Part shown: positions 45,885-53,402 of the stretch, piece by piece
Position numbering within the stretch: position 1 is the stretch's first letter
How the letters are laid out: every line of letters begins with the position of its first letter
Source: an uncultured Eubacteriales bacterium
Lineage (GTDB): Bacteria; Bacillota; Clostridia; Oscillospirales; UBA644
Assembly: GCA_959604355.1 (NCBI GenBank)
Contig: CAUHAO010000003.1
Coordinates: 62,001-126,000, forward strand
Direction of reading: 5' to 3'
DNA length: 64,000 nucleotides
Notes under the pieces: model-generated
What the model saw: only the letters and a program-made list of their open reading frames with translations
The model's database searches: none
What the model was told of the DNA's origin: nothing
Translations under genes and position numbers: made by a program

Positions 45885-46874
45885 TTACAATAATTCGGCA
45901 ATACGCTGTGCGAGAATGTGTTTTGTGACAGGGTGTATCCAGTCCGTTTCACAGACGTCACGGCTCACGGCAAGAAAAATATTGTTTTCGGGGTTCGCGG
46001 CGTTCGCCTGAGCCTGCTGTACGGCGTGCCACGCCGAGTCATCACGGTCTTCGTAATCTGCAAGTTGAACTATGACGAACGGAAGCGCGTTATCCGAAAA
46101 AGCGTTTCTCCATGAGCATATCAGCGCTTTGAGTTCGTCTTCGTATATCCGCGCCTCAGCGTCGGACGTGTCGCTTTCGCCCTGATACCATACAACGCTG
46201 TTGACAGCGTAAGGAAGTATCGACTCAAGCGCATAATGATAAAGCGCGCCCGCACGGTTCCATATCCGATAGCCTTCATGACGGTGGTCATAATGCTTTT
46301 CGCTTTCGGGAATGTCGAACTGCGGCAATGAGGCTACATCTTCGGGAAGCCAGCTTTCGATGACCGACGCGCCCTGATAGCAAGTGACGATACCTACGGC
46401 AACGTTTTTTTTCGCTCTCAGGAGCTTGCCGGTGACAGCTCCGATAGCGGGAAAATTCCCTACGGTATCTTTCTTCGCCGTGACCCAGCCGTCTTCGGGG
46501 GCGTAAGGCTCGTCATTTTCGAGCCTGCGGGTGGAGTACAGACGCAAAAGAGAGTCTTCAAAATATTCTTCTTTCGGGTATGATGACTCGAAAAGCTTAA
46601 ACTGCATATTCGATTGTCCCGCGGCGAGAAAAACGTATCCTACATAGATGTCGCGTCTTTCGACGGTCTCTTTGTCCGCGGTGACGGTCAAAGTATACGG
46701 CCCGCCGCACGGCATAGGCTCAAGAGTGCAAAGAAAACGACCGTTGTGCGCATCTGTTTCCGCATTGCGCCCCGCAAATGTTACCGTGACGTGGCCTTTT
46801 GCGGTGCCGAAAATATGTATCGGTTTGTCGGCGGCGAAAACTGCACCGTCGGCAAAAATCGGATGAAGAAGCAT
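45885..46874 (-). CDS. Sialate O-acetylesterase-like SGNH hydrolase
   Basis: A 329-residue protein of the sialic-acid O-acetylesterase family, which removes acetyl groups from sialic acids or other carbohydrates. The catalytic serine lies in FLAAGQSNMQFKL, the block III-like VVWYQGESDTSDAEA is present, and DWIHPVTKHILAQRI supplies Asp and His. A short N-terminal beta domain (about 1-80) precedes the hydrolase domain. There is no signal peptide, so it probably acts inside the cell on imported sugars. It is downstream of and co-directional with the U32 gene, 18 bases apart. Confidence 0.9.
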   Translation of the reverse strand: MLLHPIFADGAVFAADKPIHIFGTAKGHVTVTFAGRNAETDAHNGRFLCTLEPMPCGGPYTLTVTADKETVERRDIYVGYVFLAAGQSNMQFKLFESSYPKEEYFEDSLLRLYSTRRLENDEPYAPEDGWVTAKKDTVGNFPAIGAVTGKLLRAKKNVAVGIVTCYQGASVIESWLPEDVASLPQFDIPESEKHYDHRHEGYRIWNRAGALYHYALESILPYAVNSVVWYQGESDTSDAEARIYEDELKALICSWRNAFSDNALPFVIVQLADYEDRDDSAWHAVQQAQANAANPENNIFLAVSRDVCETDWIHPVTKHILAQRIAELL

Positions 46875-46892
46875 TTTCCATAGTGCCTTTCG

Positions 46893-48122
46893 TCAATATT
46901 TGCGTCTTCTGATGAAGCTGTATTCGCTTACGTTTATCGGAAAGTCTATTTCCGCATACTGCTCGGCGTGCGGCGCGGAGAAAATCATCTCTCCGTTTTC
47001 GTCGTACATGCGCTCGATAGTGAATTCCATCGGGGCTTTACCGGGCTGTAGTATTTCACAGGTGTCTCCGACGGAGAATTTATTACGTTCGTGTACGCAA
47101 AGACGCTTTTTTACGGGATCCCAGCGTTCCACTGCAGCAACAAGCTCGTAATCGCGGATATACGACGACTCCTTGAAGTTCTGTCCCTGCTGCGGATACC
47201 CGAAATAGAAGCCCGTGTAATATTCGCGGTGGCTGACCTTACATGCTTCGGCATAGTAATCGTCGATGTTTGACATGTATTTATCAATGTCAGTGAAGCA
47301 GTCGTCTATCGCACGGCGATATGCCTGGACGATGCTTGCGACGTAAAATTCCGTCTTGACTCGTCCTTCGATCTTGAAGCTGTTTATCCCGGCGTTCACG
47401 AGTTCGGGAATATGATCTATCATGCACAGGTCTTTGGAGTTCATTATAAACGTGCCCGTATCGGTTTCTTCTATCGGAAAATACTGTCCTTCGCGTTTTT
47501 CTTCGCAAAGCGCGTATTTCCAACGGCACGGCTGAGCGCAGGCTCCTCGGTTGGCGCTGCGGCCCGTGAGAAAGTCCGAAAGCAGACATCTGCCGGAATA
47601 CGATACGCACATAGCTCCATGGACGAAGGCCTCAAGCTCGAGGTCTTCGGGAATGCGTGAATGTATTTCGGATATTTCGTCGAGCGAAAGCTCTCTGCCG
47701 AGAACGACACGTTTCGCGCCCATGTCATGCCAAACGCGGCACGCCTGATAGTTGACGGTGCTTGCCTGCGTCGAGACGTGTATTTCCATGTCGGGCGCGT
47801 ATTGTTTTACAAGACTGAACATACCGAGATCCGTAACTATCACCGCGTCAACACGCATCGACGCGAGCTTGCGGATATAATCGGGGAAGAGGTCGATCTC
47901 ATCATCGTGGGGCAGGGCGTTGCACGCAACGTAAACTTTTACGCCCTTGGAATGTGCGAACATGATACCTTTCATCATCTCGCTGTCGGTGAAATTCGCG
48001 GATGCGGTACGCAGGGAGAATTCTTCTCCGCCGATGTATACTGCGTCAGCTCCGTATAATACCGCATACACAAGACGCGTGTAATTGCCCGCGGGAGCGA
48101 GGAGCTCTGGTTTCTTTATCAT
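46893..48122 (-). CDS. U32-family protein (TrhP/YrrO-like)
   Basis: A 409-residue U32 'peptidase' family protein. The N-terminal PELLAPAGNYTRLVYAVLYGADAVYIGG and the signature LEAFVHGAMCVSYSGRCLLSDF, then NRGACAQPCRWKY, are diagnostic, and the conserved cysteines fit an iron-sulfur cluster. Characterised members hydroxylate tRNA uridine (TrhP) or 23S rRNA (RlhA) rather than degrade protein. The length and C-terminal beta domain favour TrhP-like tRNA hydroxylation, as inference. Confidence 0.9.
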   Translation of the reverse strand: MIKKPELLAPAGNYTRLVYAVLYGADAVYIGGEEFSLRTASANFTDSEMMKGIMFAHSKGVKVYVACNALPHDDEIDLFPDYIRKLASMRVDAVIVTDLGMFSLVKQYAPDMEIHVSTQASTVNYQACRVWHDMGAKRVVLGRELSLDEISEIHSRIPEDLELEAFVHGAMCVSYSGRCLLSDFLTGRSANRGACAQPCRWKYALCEEKREGQYFPIEETDTGTFIMNSKDLCMIDHIPELVNAGINSFKIEGRVKTEFYVASIVQAYRRAIDDCFTDIDKYMSNIDDYYAEACKVSHREYYTGFYFGYPQQGQNFKESSYIRDYELVAAVERWDPVKKRLCVHERNKFSVGDTCEILQPGKAPMEFTIERMYDENGEMIFSAPHAEQYAEIDFPINVSEYSFIRRRKY

Positions 48123-48155
48123 GTTTCGGTCGCCCTTTCATTTTTTCTCAATATA

Positions 48156-48184
48156 ATAATATAATAAAAAAGCCCCTTTGTCAA
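48156..48184 (-). promoter_or_regulatory. Promoter for the U32 gene, overlapping a terminator
   Basis: On the minus strand TTGACA (48179-48184), a 17-base spacer and TATTAT (48156-48161). The -35 element sits in the loop and 3' arm of the terminator of the permease gene, and the terminator's T-run forms part of the spacer. Confidence 0.7.
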
Positions 48185-48201
48185 GAGACAGGGGGCTTTT
48201 T
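48166..48201. terminator. Terminator of the uracil/xanthine permease gene
   Basis: AAAAAGCCCC on one side and GGGGCTTTTT on the other form a strong stem with an 11- to 14-base loop, functional in either direction. Confidence 0.88.
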
Positions 48202-48216
48202 AACTAAAAGTTAATT

Positions 48217-49569
48217 TTATTCAGCGTCTTTTTCTTTGGAAAGAAGAACGTTTGTCAGAATACCGAGGATGAGCGCAACGGCGATGGTTGTGATCGTTAT
48301 TGCAAGACTTCCCACGGTGAATGAAATGCTCAGACCTCCAACACCTGTAATAAAGATGACAGAAGCGGTGAAGAGATTTCTGTTTTTGTTGAGGTCAACG
48401 GGCTGTAGCATTTTCAGACCGGAGATTGAAATAAAACCGTAAAGCGCAATACATACGCCGCCCATTACACAGTTCGGGATTGTCTCGAGGAATGCTACAA
48501 AGGGGGAGAGGAAGGAGATAATTATTGCGGCAACAGCAGCACCGATGATGCTGACAACGGAAGCGTTGCCTGTGATTGCGACGCAACCTACGGATTCACC
48601 GTATGTGGTGTTGGGGCATCCGCCGAAGACTGCACCTACCATCGAGCCTACGCCGTCGCCGAGAAGCGTTCTATGAAGGCCGGGTTCTTCAAGAAGATCT
48701 TTTTCGATGATGGAGCTGAGGTTTTTATGGTCTGCAATGTGCTCGGCAAATACAACGAACGCGACGGGAACATATGCTGCCGCAACAGTTACTATGTAGC
48801 CTGTATCGATTTCCTTCAGACCTTCGAGAGCCGTGAGGAATGTGAATTTGGGAAGGGCTATGAAGGAGCTGACGGAGATCGTTTCAAAGCATTCGGTAAG
48901 TGCAGAGAAATTGATGATGCAGAGGTCTGCGTTGCCGGTAGCATTTCCGATAAACGTAAATACAGCAGCAACTATGTAACCTGCGATGATACCGAGGATG
49001 AAGGGGATGAGTTTGCTGAATTTTTTGCCGTAGGTGGAGAAAAGCATCGTTACCGCGAGAGTTATGAGGCCGCAGAGGATCGCGATATAGGGGCTGCCGC
49101 CTGCGGGAGCGGTCTTGAGATCGCCTACAGCATTTCCTGCCAGGGAAAGACCGATGATTGCCACAGTGGGGCCTATAACGACGGCGGGCATAATCTTGTT
49201 AATCCATTTTACGCCGACGAGTTTGACGACTATCGCGATGATGACATATACGAGGCCTGCGAATGCTGCACCGATAATGAGGCCGACATATCCTGCTTTC
49301 ATGGACACCGCGCCTGCGAAAGCCGCGAACATGGAATTTATGAATGCGAATGAGGAGCCGAGGAAAACGGGACTCTTGAACTTTGTGAACAGCAGATACA
49401 CGAGCGTGCCTACGCCTGCGCCGAAGAGCGCCGCAGAAGCGGTCATACCGTTACCGACTATTGCGGGTACGGCGATGGTCGCCGCCATGATCGCCAGCAG
49501 CTGCTGAATAGCGAACAAAACGGTCTGACCGAACTTGGGTCTGTCGTTTACATTGTAAACCAGTTTCAT
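48217..49569 (-). CDS. NCS2-family uracil/xanthine permease
   Basis: A 450-residue transporter with 12-14 helices. Features are TVLFAIQQLLAIMAATIAVPAIVGNG, the conserved Glu-containing FVVFAEHIADHKN of the substrate site, and GGCPNTTYGESVGCVAITGNASV. The last matches the UraA/PyrP branch, so uracil is the likely substrate, taken up with H+ or Na+. The start ATG has GGAGG. The gene is preceded by a leader of about 230 bases with a promoter, a Phe-rich leader peptide and a terminator hairpin, strongly suggesting attenuation by pyrimidine level. Confidence 0.92.
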   Translation of the reverse strand: MKLVYNVNDRPKFGQTVLFAIQQLLAIMAATIAVPAIVGNGMTASAALFGAGVGTLVYLLFTKFKSPVFLGSSFAFINSMFAAFAGAVSMKAGYVGLIIGAAFAGLVYVIIAIVVKLVGVKWINKIMPAVVIGPTVAIIGLSLAGNAVGDLKTAPAGGSPYIAILCGLITLAVTMLFSTYGKKFSKLIPFILGIIAGYIVAAVFTFIGNATGNADLCIINFSALTECFETISVSSFIALPKFTFLTALEGLKEIDTGYIVTVAAAYVPVAFVVFAEHIADHKNLSSIIEKDLLEEPGLHRTLLGDGVGSMVGAVFGGCPNTTYGESVGCVAITGNASVVSIIGAAVAAIIISFLSPFVAFLETIPNCVMGGVCIALYGFISISGLKMLQPVDLNKNRNLFTASVIFITGVGGLSISFTVGSLAITITTIAVALILGILTNVLLSKEKDAE

Positions 49570-49633
49570 TTTTCAGAAAACCTCCATAAAATATTATTTA
49601 TAATGCGCAATGGATCATTTTTGTTTTTCGGCC

Positions 49634-49666
49634 GAAAAAATACTGCTTCTCGAAAGAAAAGCAGTA
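49634..49666 (-). terminator. Attenuator (leader terminator) of the permease gene
   Basis: On the minus strand TACTGCTT-TTCTTTCGAG-AAGCAGTA followed by TTTTTT. It lies 65 bases before the permease start codon and only 3 bases after the leader-peptide stop. The T-run is itself part of a second palindrome, TTTTTCGGCCGAAAAA (49623-49638). Confidence 0.8.
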
Positions 49667-49668
49667 AG

Positions 49669-49767
49669 TCAATTATTCGGTTGATGAAAAATTCCGGTAA
49701 AAAGAAAAAATGAAAACAATTCCGCCGTCGTACAGATTTCAATTTTGAAAATCGGCGAAAAAGACAT
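49669..49767 (-). CDS. Leader peptide of the uracil permease attenuator (32 residues)
   Basis: ATG at 49767 with AAGGAG eight bases upstream, TGA at 49669-49671. The peptide starts MSFSPIFKIEICTTAELFSF, has seven Phe in 32 residues and ends HQPNN. The RNA of its second half is very U-rich (49690-49715 region). The stop codon lies just before the terminator hairpin. This is the arrangement of the E. coli pyrBI leader: low UTP makes polymerase pause in the U-tracts, the translating ribosome catches up and prevents the hairpin. Phe-codon sensing is the alternative, but does not fit a nucleobase transporter. Confidence 0.6.
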   Translation of the reverse strand: MSFSPIFKIEICTTAELFSFFLFTGIFHQPNN

Positions 49768-49802
49768 TTTTTCTTCTCCTTATCGTGATCCTTTTGAACG
49801 GC

Positions 49803-49831
49803 ATTATACCACAACTGTCGAATATTGTCAA
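49803..49831 (-). promoter_or_regulatory. Consensus promoter for the permease leader
   Basis: On the minus strand TTGACA (49826-49831), exactly 17 bases and TATAAT (49803-49808), a perfect consensus. The transcript would start near 49796, about 29 bases before the leader-peptide ATG. Confidence 0.9.
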
Positions 49832-49858
49832 TGGGGTTACGATAAGTTTTACAATTTT

Positions 49859-50290
49859 TTAATCTTCCCAAGAGTCAGGTCTTGATATATCACAGAACGC
49901 CGATGCTGTCTGAGAGAACATTTGCCCCGAACGTGAAATGTCTCCGAGTGAGATCATCCCGACAAGTCGCCCGTTTTCGCAGACAGGCAGGCGTCGTACC
50001 TTGTTGCGTGCCATGAGTCTTGACGCTTCCGTTAAAGAGTGTTCCGGCGTGACGCAGACGACGCCGCGTGTCATTATTTTTTCGGCGTACGTGTCGACGG
50101 GCGGAGTTTTTCCGCTTGCACATCTCACGGCGATATCTCTGTCGGTTATTATTCCGGCGATGCCGCCGTCGGTTTCCGTAACAGCGACAGAGCCGACACC
50201 TGTTTCATTCATAAGTCGTGCCGCTGTGCGCACGTCATCTTTTCTGCCCACGGTGACGAGACTCGTATTCATTATATCTTTGACTTTCAT
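49859..50290 (-). CDS. CBS-domain pair protein
   Basis: 143 residues from ATG 50290, consisting of two CBS domains (about 5-60 and 75-130): VKDIMNTSLVTVGRKDDVRTAARLM, IVGIITDRDIAV-type GIITDRDIAVRC, and NKVRRLPVCENGRLVGMISLGDI. The sequence resembles stand-alone CBS proteins that bind AMP/ATP or NAD and regulate partners. A longer frame upstream (to 50374) crosses the structured leader and is not credible. The ribosome site GAAGGGGG is buried in a long hairpin. Confidence 0.88.
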   Translation of the reverse strand: MKVKDIMNTSLVTVGRKDDVRTAARLMNETGVGSVAVTETDGGIAGIITDRDIAVRCASGKTPPVDTYAEKIMTRGVVCVTPEHSLTEASRLMARNKVRRLPVCENGRLVGMISLGDISRSGQMFSQTASAFCDISRPDSWED

Positions 50291-50299
50291 ATATAAAAA

Positions 50300-50362
50300 C
50301 CCCCTTCGCGGTGCTTTTATTTTTTCGCTGAAACGAAAAAATATACGTGTCCGCAAAGGGGG
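50300..50362 (-). promoter_or_regulatory. Leader hairpin that sequesters the CBS gene's ribosome site
   Basis: On the minus strand CCCCCTTTGCGG (50351-50362) pairs with CCGCGAAGGGGG (50300-50311), twelve pairs with one wobble. An inner stem TTTTTTCG / CGAAAAAA is nested inside. The 3' arm is the Shine-Dalgarno sequence and is followed by TTTTT nine bases before the ATG, so it could act as a terminator or as a translation switch. A -10 TATAAT at 50375-50380 would make this hairpin almost the entire 5' leader. Confidence 0.65.
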
Positions 50363-50497
50363 TAAAAATTTCAAATTATACTATAAGTAAAAATATTTGC
50401 TTGCAAGTGTGTTTTTCGCAACCGTCAACAGAGCGGAGGGCGTATGGCGCGGCAGACTCGGTTCGCGATTCTTGTGAAACAAGAATTTCTGCAAATA

Positions 50498-50920
50498 TTA
50501 CACCCCGGTTGCCGTTACTGTTATTACGACGGTGCATTCGCCGGTCGAGCCGCTGCTGCGGCTGTCAAGGATGTAGACAATAACGTTGAGACTTTCGGAC
50601 GCCGGCGCTGAAAACCCCGTTGCCAGACCGTAATTGCTGCGATATGCTGTGGGCAGAAGCTCTTCGTAGTATGTGACCGTTTCCGTATATGTTGAAGAGG
50701 AGTTATATGTTATTTTATATTGCATGTTGTTGCCGAGTTTTGCGGATTCCGCAACGACAAGTTCGACAGGACTGCAGAGAGGAACGCTGGAGTAAGGATA
50801 GCCCGACGGGAGTTTCGCGACAATCTCTTCTTCTGTTCCGGTATATGTTCCGACGGTGCATCCCGCCAGCGAGAGAATACAAACAAGCGCAATAAGCGCT
50901 GCCGTTATTTTCTTAAACAA
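50498..50920 (-). CDS. Small lipoprotein of unknown function
   Basis: About 140 residues from a TTG at 50920 (TTGAGGT eight bases upstream). The start MFKKITAALIALVCILSLAGC is a lipoprotein signal with lipobox LAGC. The mature part has a Tyr/Ser/Thr-rich beta pattern (ITYNSSSTYTETVTYYEEL, ECTVVITVTATG), possibly a small beta-sandwich. No family is recognised. An in-frame stretch upstream is hydrophobic but overlaps the promoter, so the shorter start is preferred. Confidence 0.72.
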   Translation of the reverse strand: MFKKITAALIALVCILSLAGCTVGTYTGTEEEIVAKLPSGYPYSSVPLCSPVELVVAESAKLGNNMQYKITYNSSSTYTETVTYYEELLPTAYRSNYGLATGFSAPASESLNVIVYILDSRSSGSTGECTVVITVTATGV

Positions 50921-50954
50921 TATCTTATACCTCAAAATTTGGTCTCTGACATAT

Positions 50955-50983
50955 ATTATATAACAAAATAGAAAATAAGTCAA
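50955..50983 (-). promoter_or_regulatory. Promoter for the small lipoprotein
   Basis: On the minus strand TTGACT (50978-50983), a 17-base spacer and TATAAT (50955-50960), 35 bases before the TTG start and just after the HAD gene. Confidence 0.8.
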
Positions 50984-50991
50984 GCGCAAAA

Positions 50992-51723
50992 TTATGAATA
51001 TTTATGGTTAAAACAGGAAAGTTCGTCAATTATGCGGCTTATCGCGTCCTCGTCATTGGAAACGGTGACTTTTGTTGCGGCAGCTTTCGTAATGTCAAGT
51101 GCGTTGGACGGTGCATACGAAATATCCGCCGCTTTGAACAGGTCGATGTCATTTTCATAGTCTCCGACAGCGACAACTGTATGTATATTACGCTTTTCAA
51201 GGCGTATGACGTCGCGTAAAGCGTTGCCTTTGCCGCCTTCTTTGGCAAGCATTTCAAGACCTCGGTCGAAACTGCGCACGAAACTGTATCTGTTCCCGAA
51301 CTTTTCACGCAATTCCTTCTGTCTTTCCGGAACGAACTGCTCAGGCTGGCAAAAGACTGCTTTGACATAGTGTTTTTCATCAGGTGTCGTGTGTAAGCGG
51401 ATATCGGTGTCCGGATGGTTTTGTCTGAGATAATCTATGACTTCGGTGCATTCGTCGTCGAGCAGATGCCACAGCACTTCCGTTGATGTCGCAAGGTCGT
51501 AAACGAGCCCGCCGTTCTGACAGACTATATATGTGTTCGGGACAAAGCGCGGCGCGAAATCTCTTATATAAAACGGATGGCGGCCTGTCGCGACGGTAAA
51601 TAAGCCTCCTTCACGCTGGAAAAACCTTATCGTGGCGGCATTCTTTTCGGAAAGCGTGCTCGTGCTGTCGGTGAGCGTGCCGTCCATGTCGGTACACAGC
51701 AGGATCCCGTCGAAAATTCCCAT
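50992..51723 (-). CDS. Cof-type HAD-superfamily hydrolase
   Basis: A 243-residue phosphatase. Motif I is LLCTDMDGTLTD (nucleophile Asp), motif II FTVATGR, motif III the Lys in GGKGNALRDVI, and motif IV VVAVGDYENDIDLFKAADISYAPSNA. The type IIB cap between motifs II and III marks the Cof/YbiV group, which dephosphorylates sugar phosphates, FMN or similar. It is the last gene of the pcrA operon, one base after cinA. Confidence 0.92.
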   Translation of the reverse strand: MGIFDGILLCTDMDGTLTDSTSTLSEKNAATIRFFQREGGLFTVATGRHPFYIRDFAPRFVPNTYIVCQNGGLVYDLATSTEVLWHLLDDECTEVIDYLRQNHPDTDIRLHTTPDEKHYVKAVFCQPEQFVPERQKELREKFGNRYSFVRSFDRGLEMLAKEGGKGNALRDVIRLEKRNIHTVVAVGDYENDIDLFKAADISYAPSNALDITKAAATKVTVSNDEDAISRIIDELSCFNHKYS

Positions 51724-51724
51724 T

Positions 51725-52207
51725 TTACACCTCTTTTATCATTTCAAACGCAGTTTCAAAAGCCTTTTGCACCGTTTGACTGCGTACAGCTGCTCTTGTG
51801 CCGTTCAGCCTCAGTTCAGTAACTTTCAGAGCATCCGTAGGCTTGACATAAACCGCCATGTAGACGAGCCCTACGGGTTTTGTGGGAGTACCGCCTCCGG
51901 GGCCTGCAATCCCCGTCGTCGCGATACATACGTCCGCGTCTGTAAGTCTGCAAAGCCCTTTTGCCATGCTTTGCGCCGTTTCCGCGCAGACTGCACCCTT
52001 TGAAGCGAGGATGCCGTCGTCAACCCCGAGAAGGAGCGTCTTTATTCTGTTTGAATAAGTGACGACGCTTGCCTCGTACACATCTGACGCACCGGGAACA
52101 TCGGTGATGCGTTTTGCGATGAGACCTCCGGTGCAGGATTCCGCCGAGGATATTTTCAATCCTTTAAGGCGGAGCGCATCGATGAGTTTTTTTGCGGTTA
52201 TCTGCAT
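51725..52207 (-). CDS. CinA C-terminal domain protein (NMN amidohydrolase type)
   Basis: A 160-residue protein consisting only of the CinA C-terminal (PncC) domain: SSAESCTGGLIAKRITDVPGAS, EASVVTYSNRIKTLLLGV and ATTGIAGPGGGTPTKPVGLVYMAV. Such stand-alone proteins deamidate nicotinamide mononucleotide to nicotinic acid mononucleotide in NAD recycling. The competence-related N-terminal part of full CinA is missing, as in many Clostridia. It overlaps thiI by 10 bases. Confidence 0.9.
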   Translation of the reverse strand: MQITAKKLIDALRLKGLKISSAESCTGGLIAKRITDVPGASDVYEASVVTYSNRIKTLLLGVDDGILASKGAVCAETAQSMAKGLCRLTDADVCIATTGIAGPGGGTPTKPVGLVYMAVYVKPTDALKVTELRLNGTRAAVRSQTVQKAFETAFEMIKEV

Positions 52208-53373
52208 ACTTTTATCAACTCCGTGCGTTCTACTATCCCGTCGAGCAGCGCATCGATGTCAAGACGCTTTTCCTCGCGTTCGACAGAAGCGAGAGCAGGG
52301 TTCACGCGGGGATGCTTCGGCGTGAAAACCGTGCAGCAGTCCTCATAAGGAAGGATAGATGTTTCATAAGCACCGATTGCGCGCGAAACGGCGACGATGT
52401 CCATTTTGTCTGTGCCGATAAGAGGTCTGAAAACAGGTATTGTCGATACGGCATCGGTACATGTGAGCGCCGCGAGGGTCTGGCTTGCGACCTGGCCGAG
52501 GCTTTCGCCCGTGATTATTGCGCCCGCACCGTATTTTTCGGCAACACCGCATGCGATACGGAGCATGAAGCGGCGCATGATGACGGTGAAAAGCTCCTCA
52601 TTGCATTTTGTGCGTATTTTTTCCTGAATCTGCGTAAACGGCACAACATAAAGATCTATCGGGCCCGTGTAATCGGAAAGAATACGTGCAAGATCGATGA
52701 CTTTTTCTTTCGCGCGCTCGCTTGTGTACGGAGGACTTTCAAAGTGCACTGCGGAGATCTTCATGCCGCGTCTTGCCATCATGTATCCCGCCACGGGGCT
52801 GTCGATACCGCCCGAAAGCATGAGCAGACCATGTCCGCTGATTCCGCCCGGAAGTCCGCCCGCACCGCGTATCGGATCCGCATGAACGTAAAAGCCGCCT
52901 TCGCGCAGTTCCGCATACACCGTCAGTTCCGGGTGTTCGAGGTCTACCGAAAGACGCGGTTGGTTCGCCTCGTAAATGTATTCTCCGAGTTTCGCCGCTA
53001 TCTGGGGCGATGAGAGTTTATACGATTTTTCCGCACGTTTTGCGATGACTTTGAAAGTCTTTGCATGTGCGATTTCGTCTGCGAGATATTCCATTGCCTG
53101 ATGTGCCATGGTGTCGAAATCCGTCGGGCAGCGTTTTGCGCGCGCGATGGAGACGATGCCGAATATCTTTGCGCAGGCTTTGACCGCACCGTCGATATCC
53201 GCGTCGTTTTCCGCGAAGGAGATGAATACGGTGGATTGACGCATTGCGATATCCGCCGTGCCGAAGCGTTTCATCGTTCTGCGGACGTTTGCCAACAACA
53301 TATCTTCGAATTTGTAGCGATTGAGGCCTTTGAGTATCAATTCGCCTACTTTGAGAAGAATAACTTCGTTCAT
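52198..53373 (-). CDS. thiI: tRNA 4-thiouridine synthetase ThiI
   Basis: A 391-residue enzyme that adenylates and thiolates U8 of tRNA. The order is an N-terminal ferredoxin-like and THUMP region (about 1-165), then the PP-loop ATP pyrophosphatase domain with LMLSGGIDSPVAGYMMARRG and ITGESLGQVASQT. The rhodanese domain of the E. coli enzyme is absent, the usual state in Firmicutes, where a dedicated NifS-type desulfurase supplies sulfur. The adjacent upstream gene encodes such a desulfurase. Confidence 0.94.
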   Translation of the reverse strand: MNEVILLKVGELILKGLNRYKFEDMLLANVRRTMKRFGTADIAMRQSTVFISFAENDADIDGAVKACAKIFGIVSIARAKRCPTDFDTMAHQAMEYLADEIAHAKTFKVIAKRAEKSYKLSSPQIAAKLGEYIYEANQPRLSVDLEHPELTVYAELREGGFYVHADPIRGAGGLPGGISGHGLLMLSGGIDSPVAGYMMARRGMKISAVHFESPPYTSERAKEKVIDLARILSDYTGPIDLYVVPFTQIQEKIRTKCNEELFTVIMRRFMLRIACGVAEKYGAGAIITGESLGQVASQTLAALTCTDAVSTIPVFRPLIGTDKMDIVAVSRAIGAYETSILPYEDCCTVFTPKHPRVNPALASVEREEKRLDIDALLDGIVERTELIKVCR

Positions 53374-53402
53374 AGATTTTACCTTTATTTTGATTTTATG
53401 GG

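Noticed and set aside
48673..49353. 226-codon plus-strand frame inside the permease gene
   Set aside because: Antisense to an unmistakable 12-14 helix transporter; Cys- and Asp-rich composition is that of a reversed membrane protein gene.
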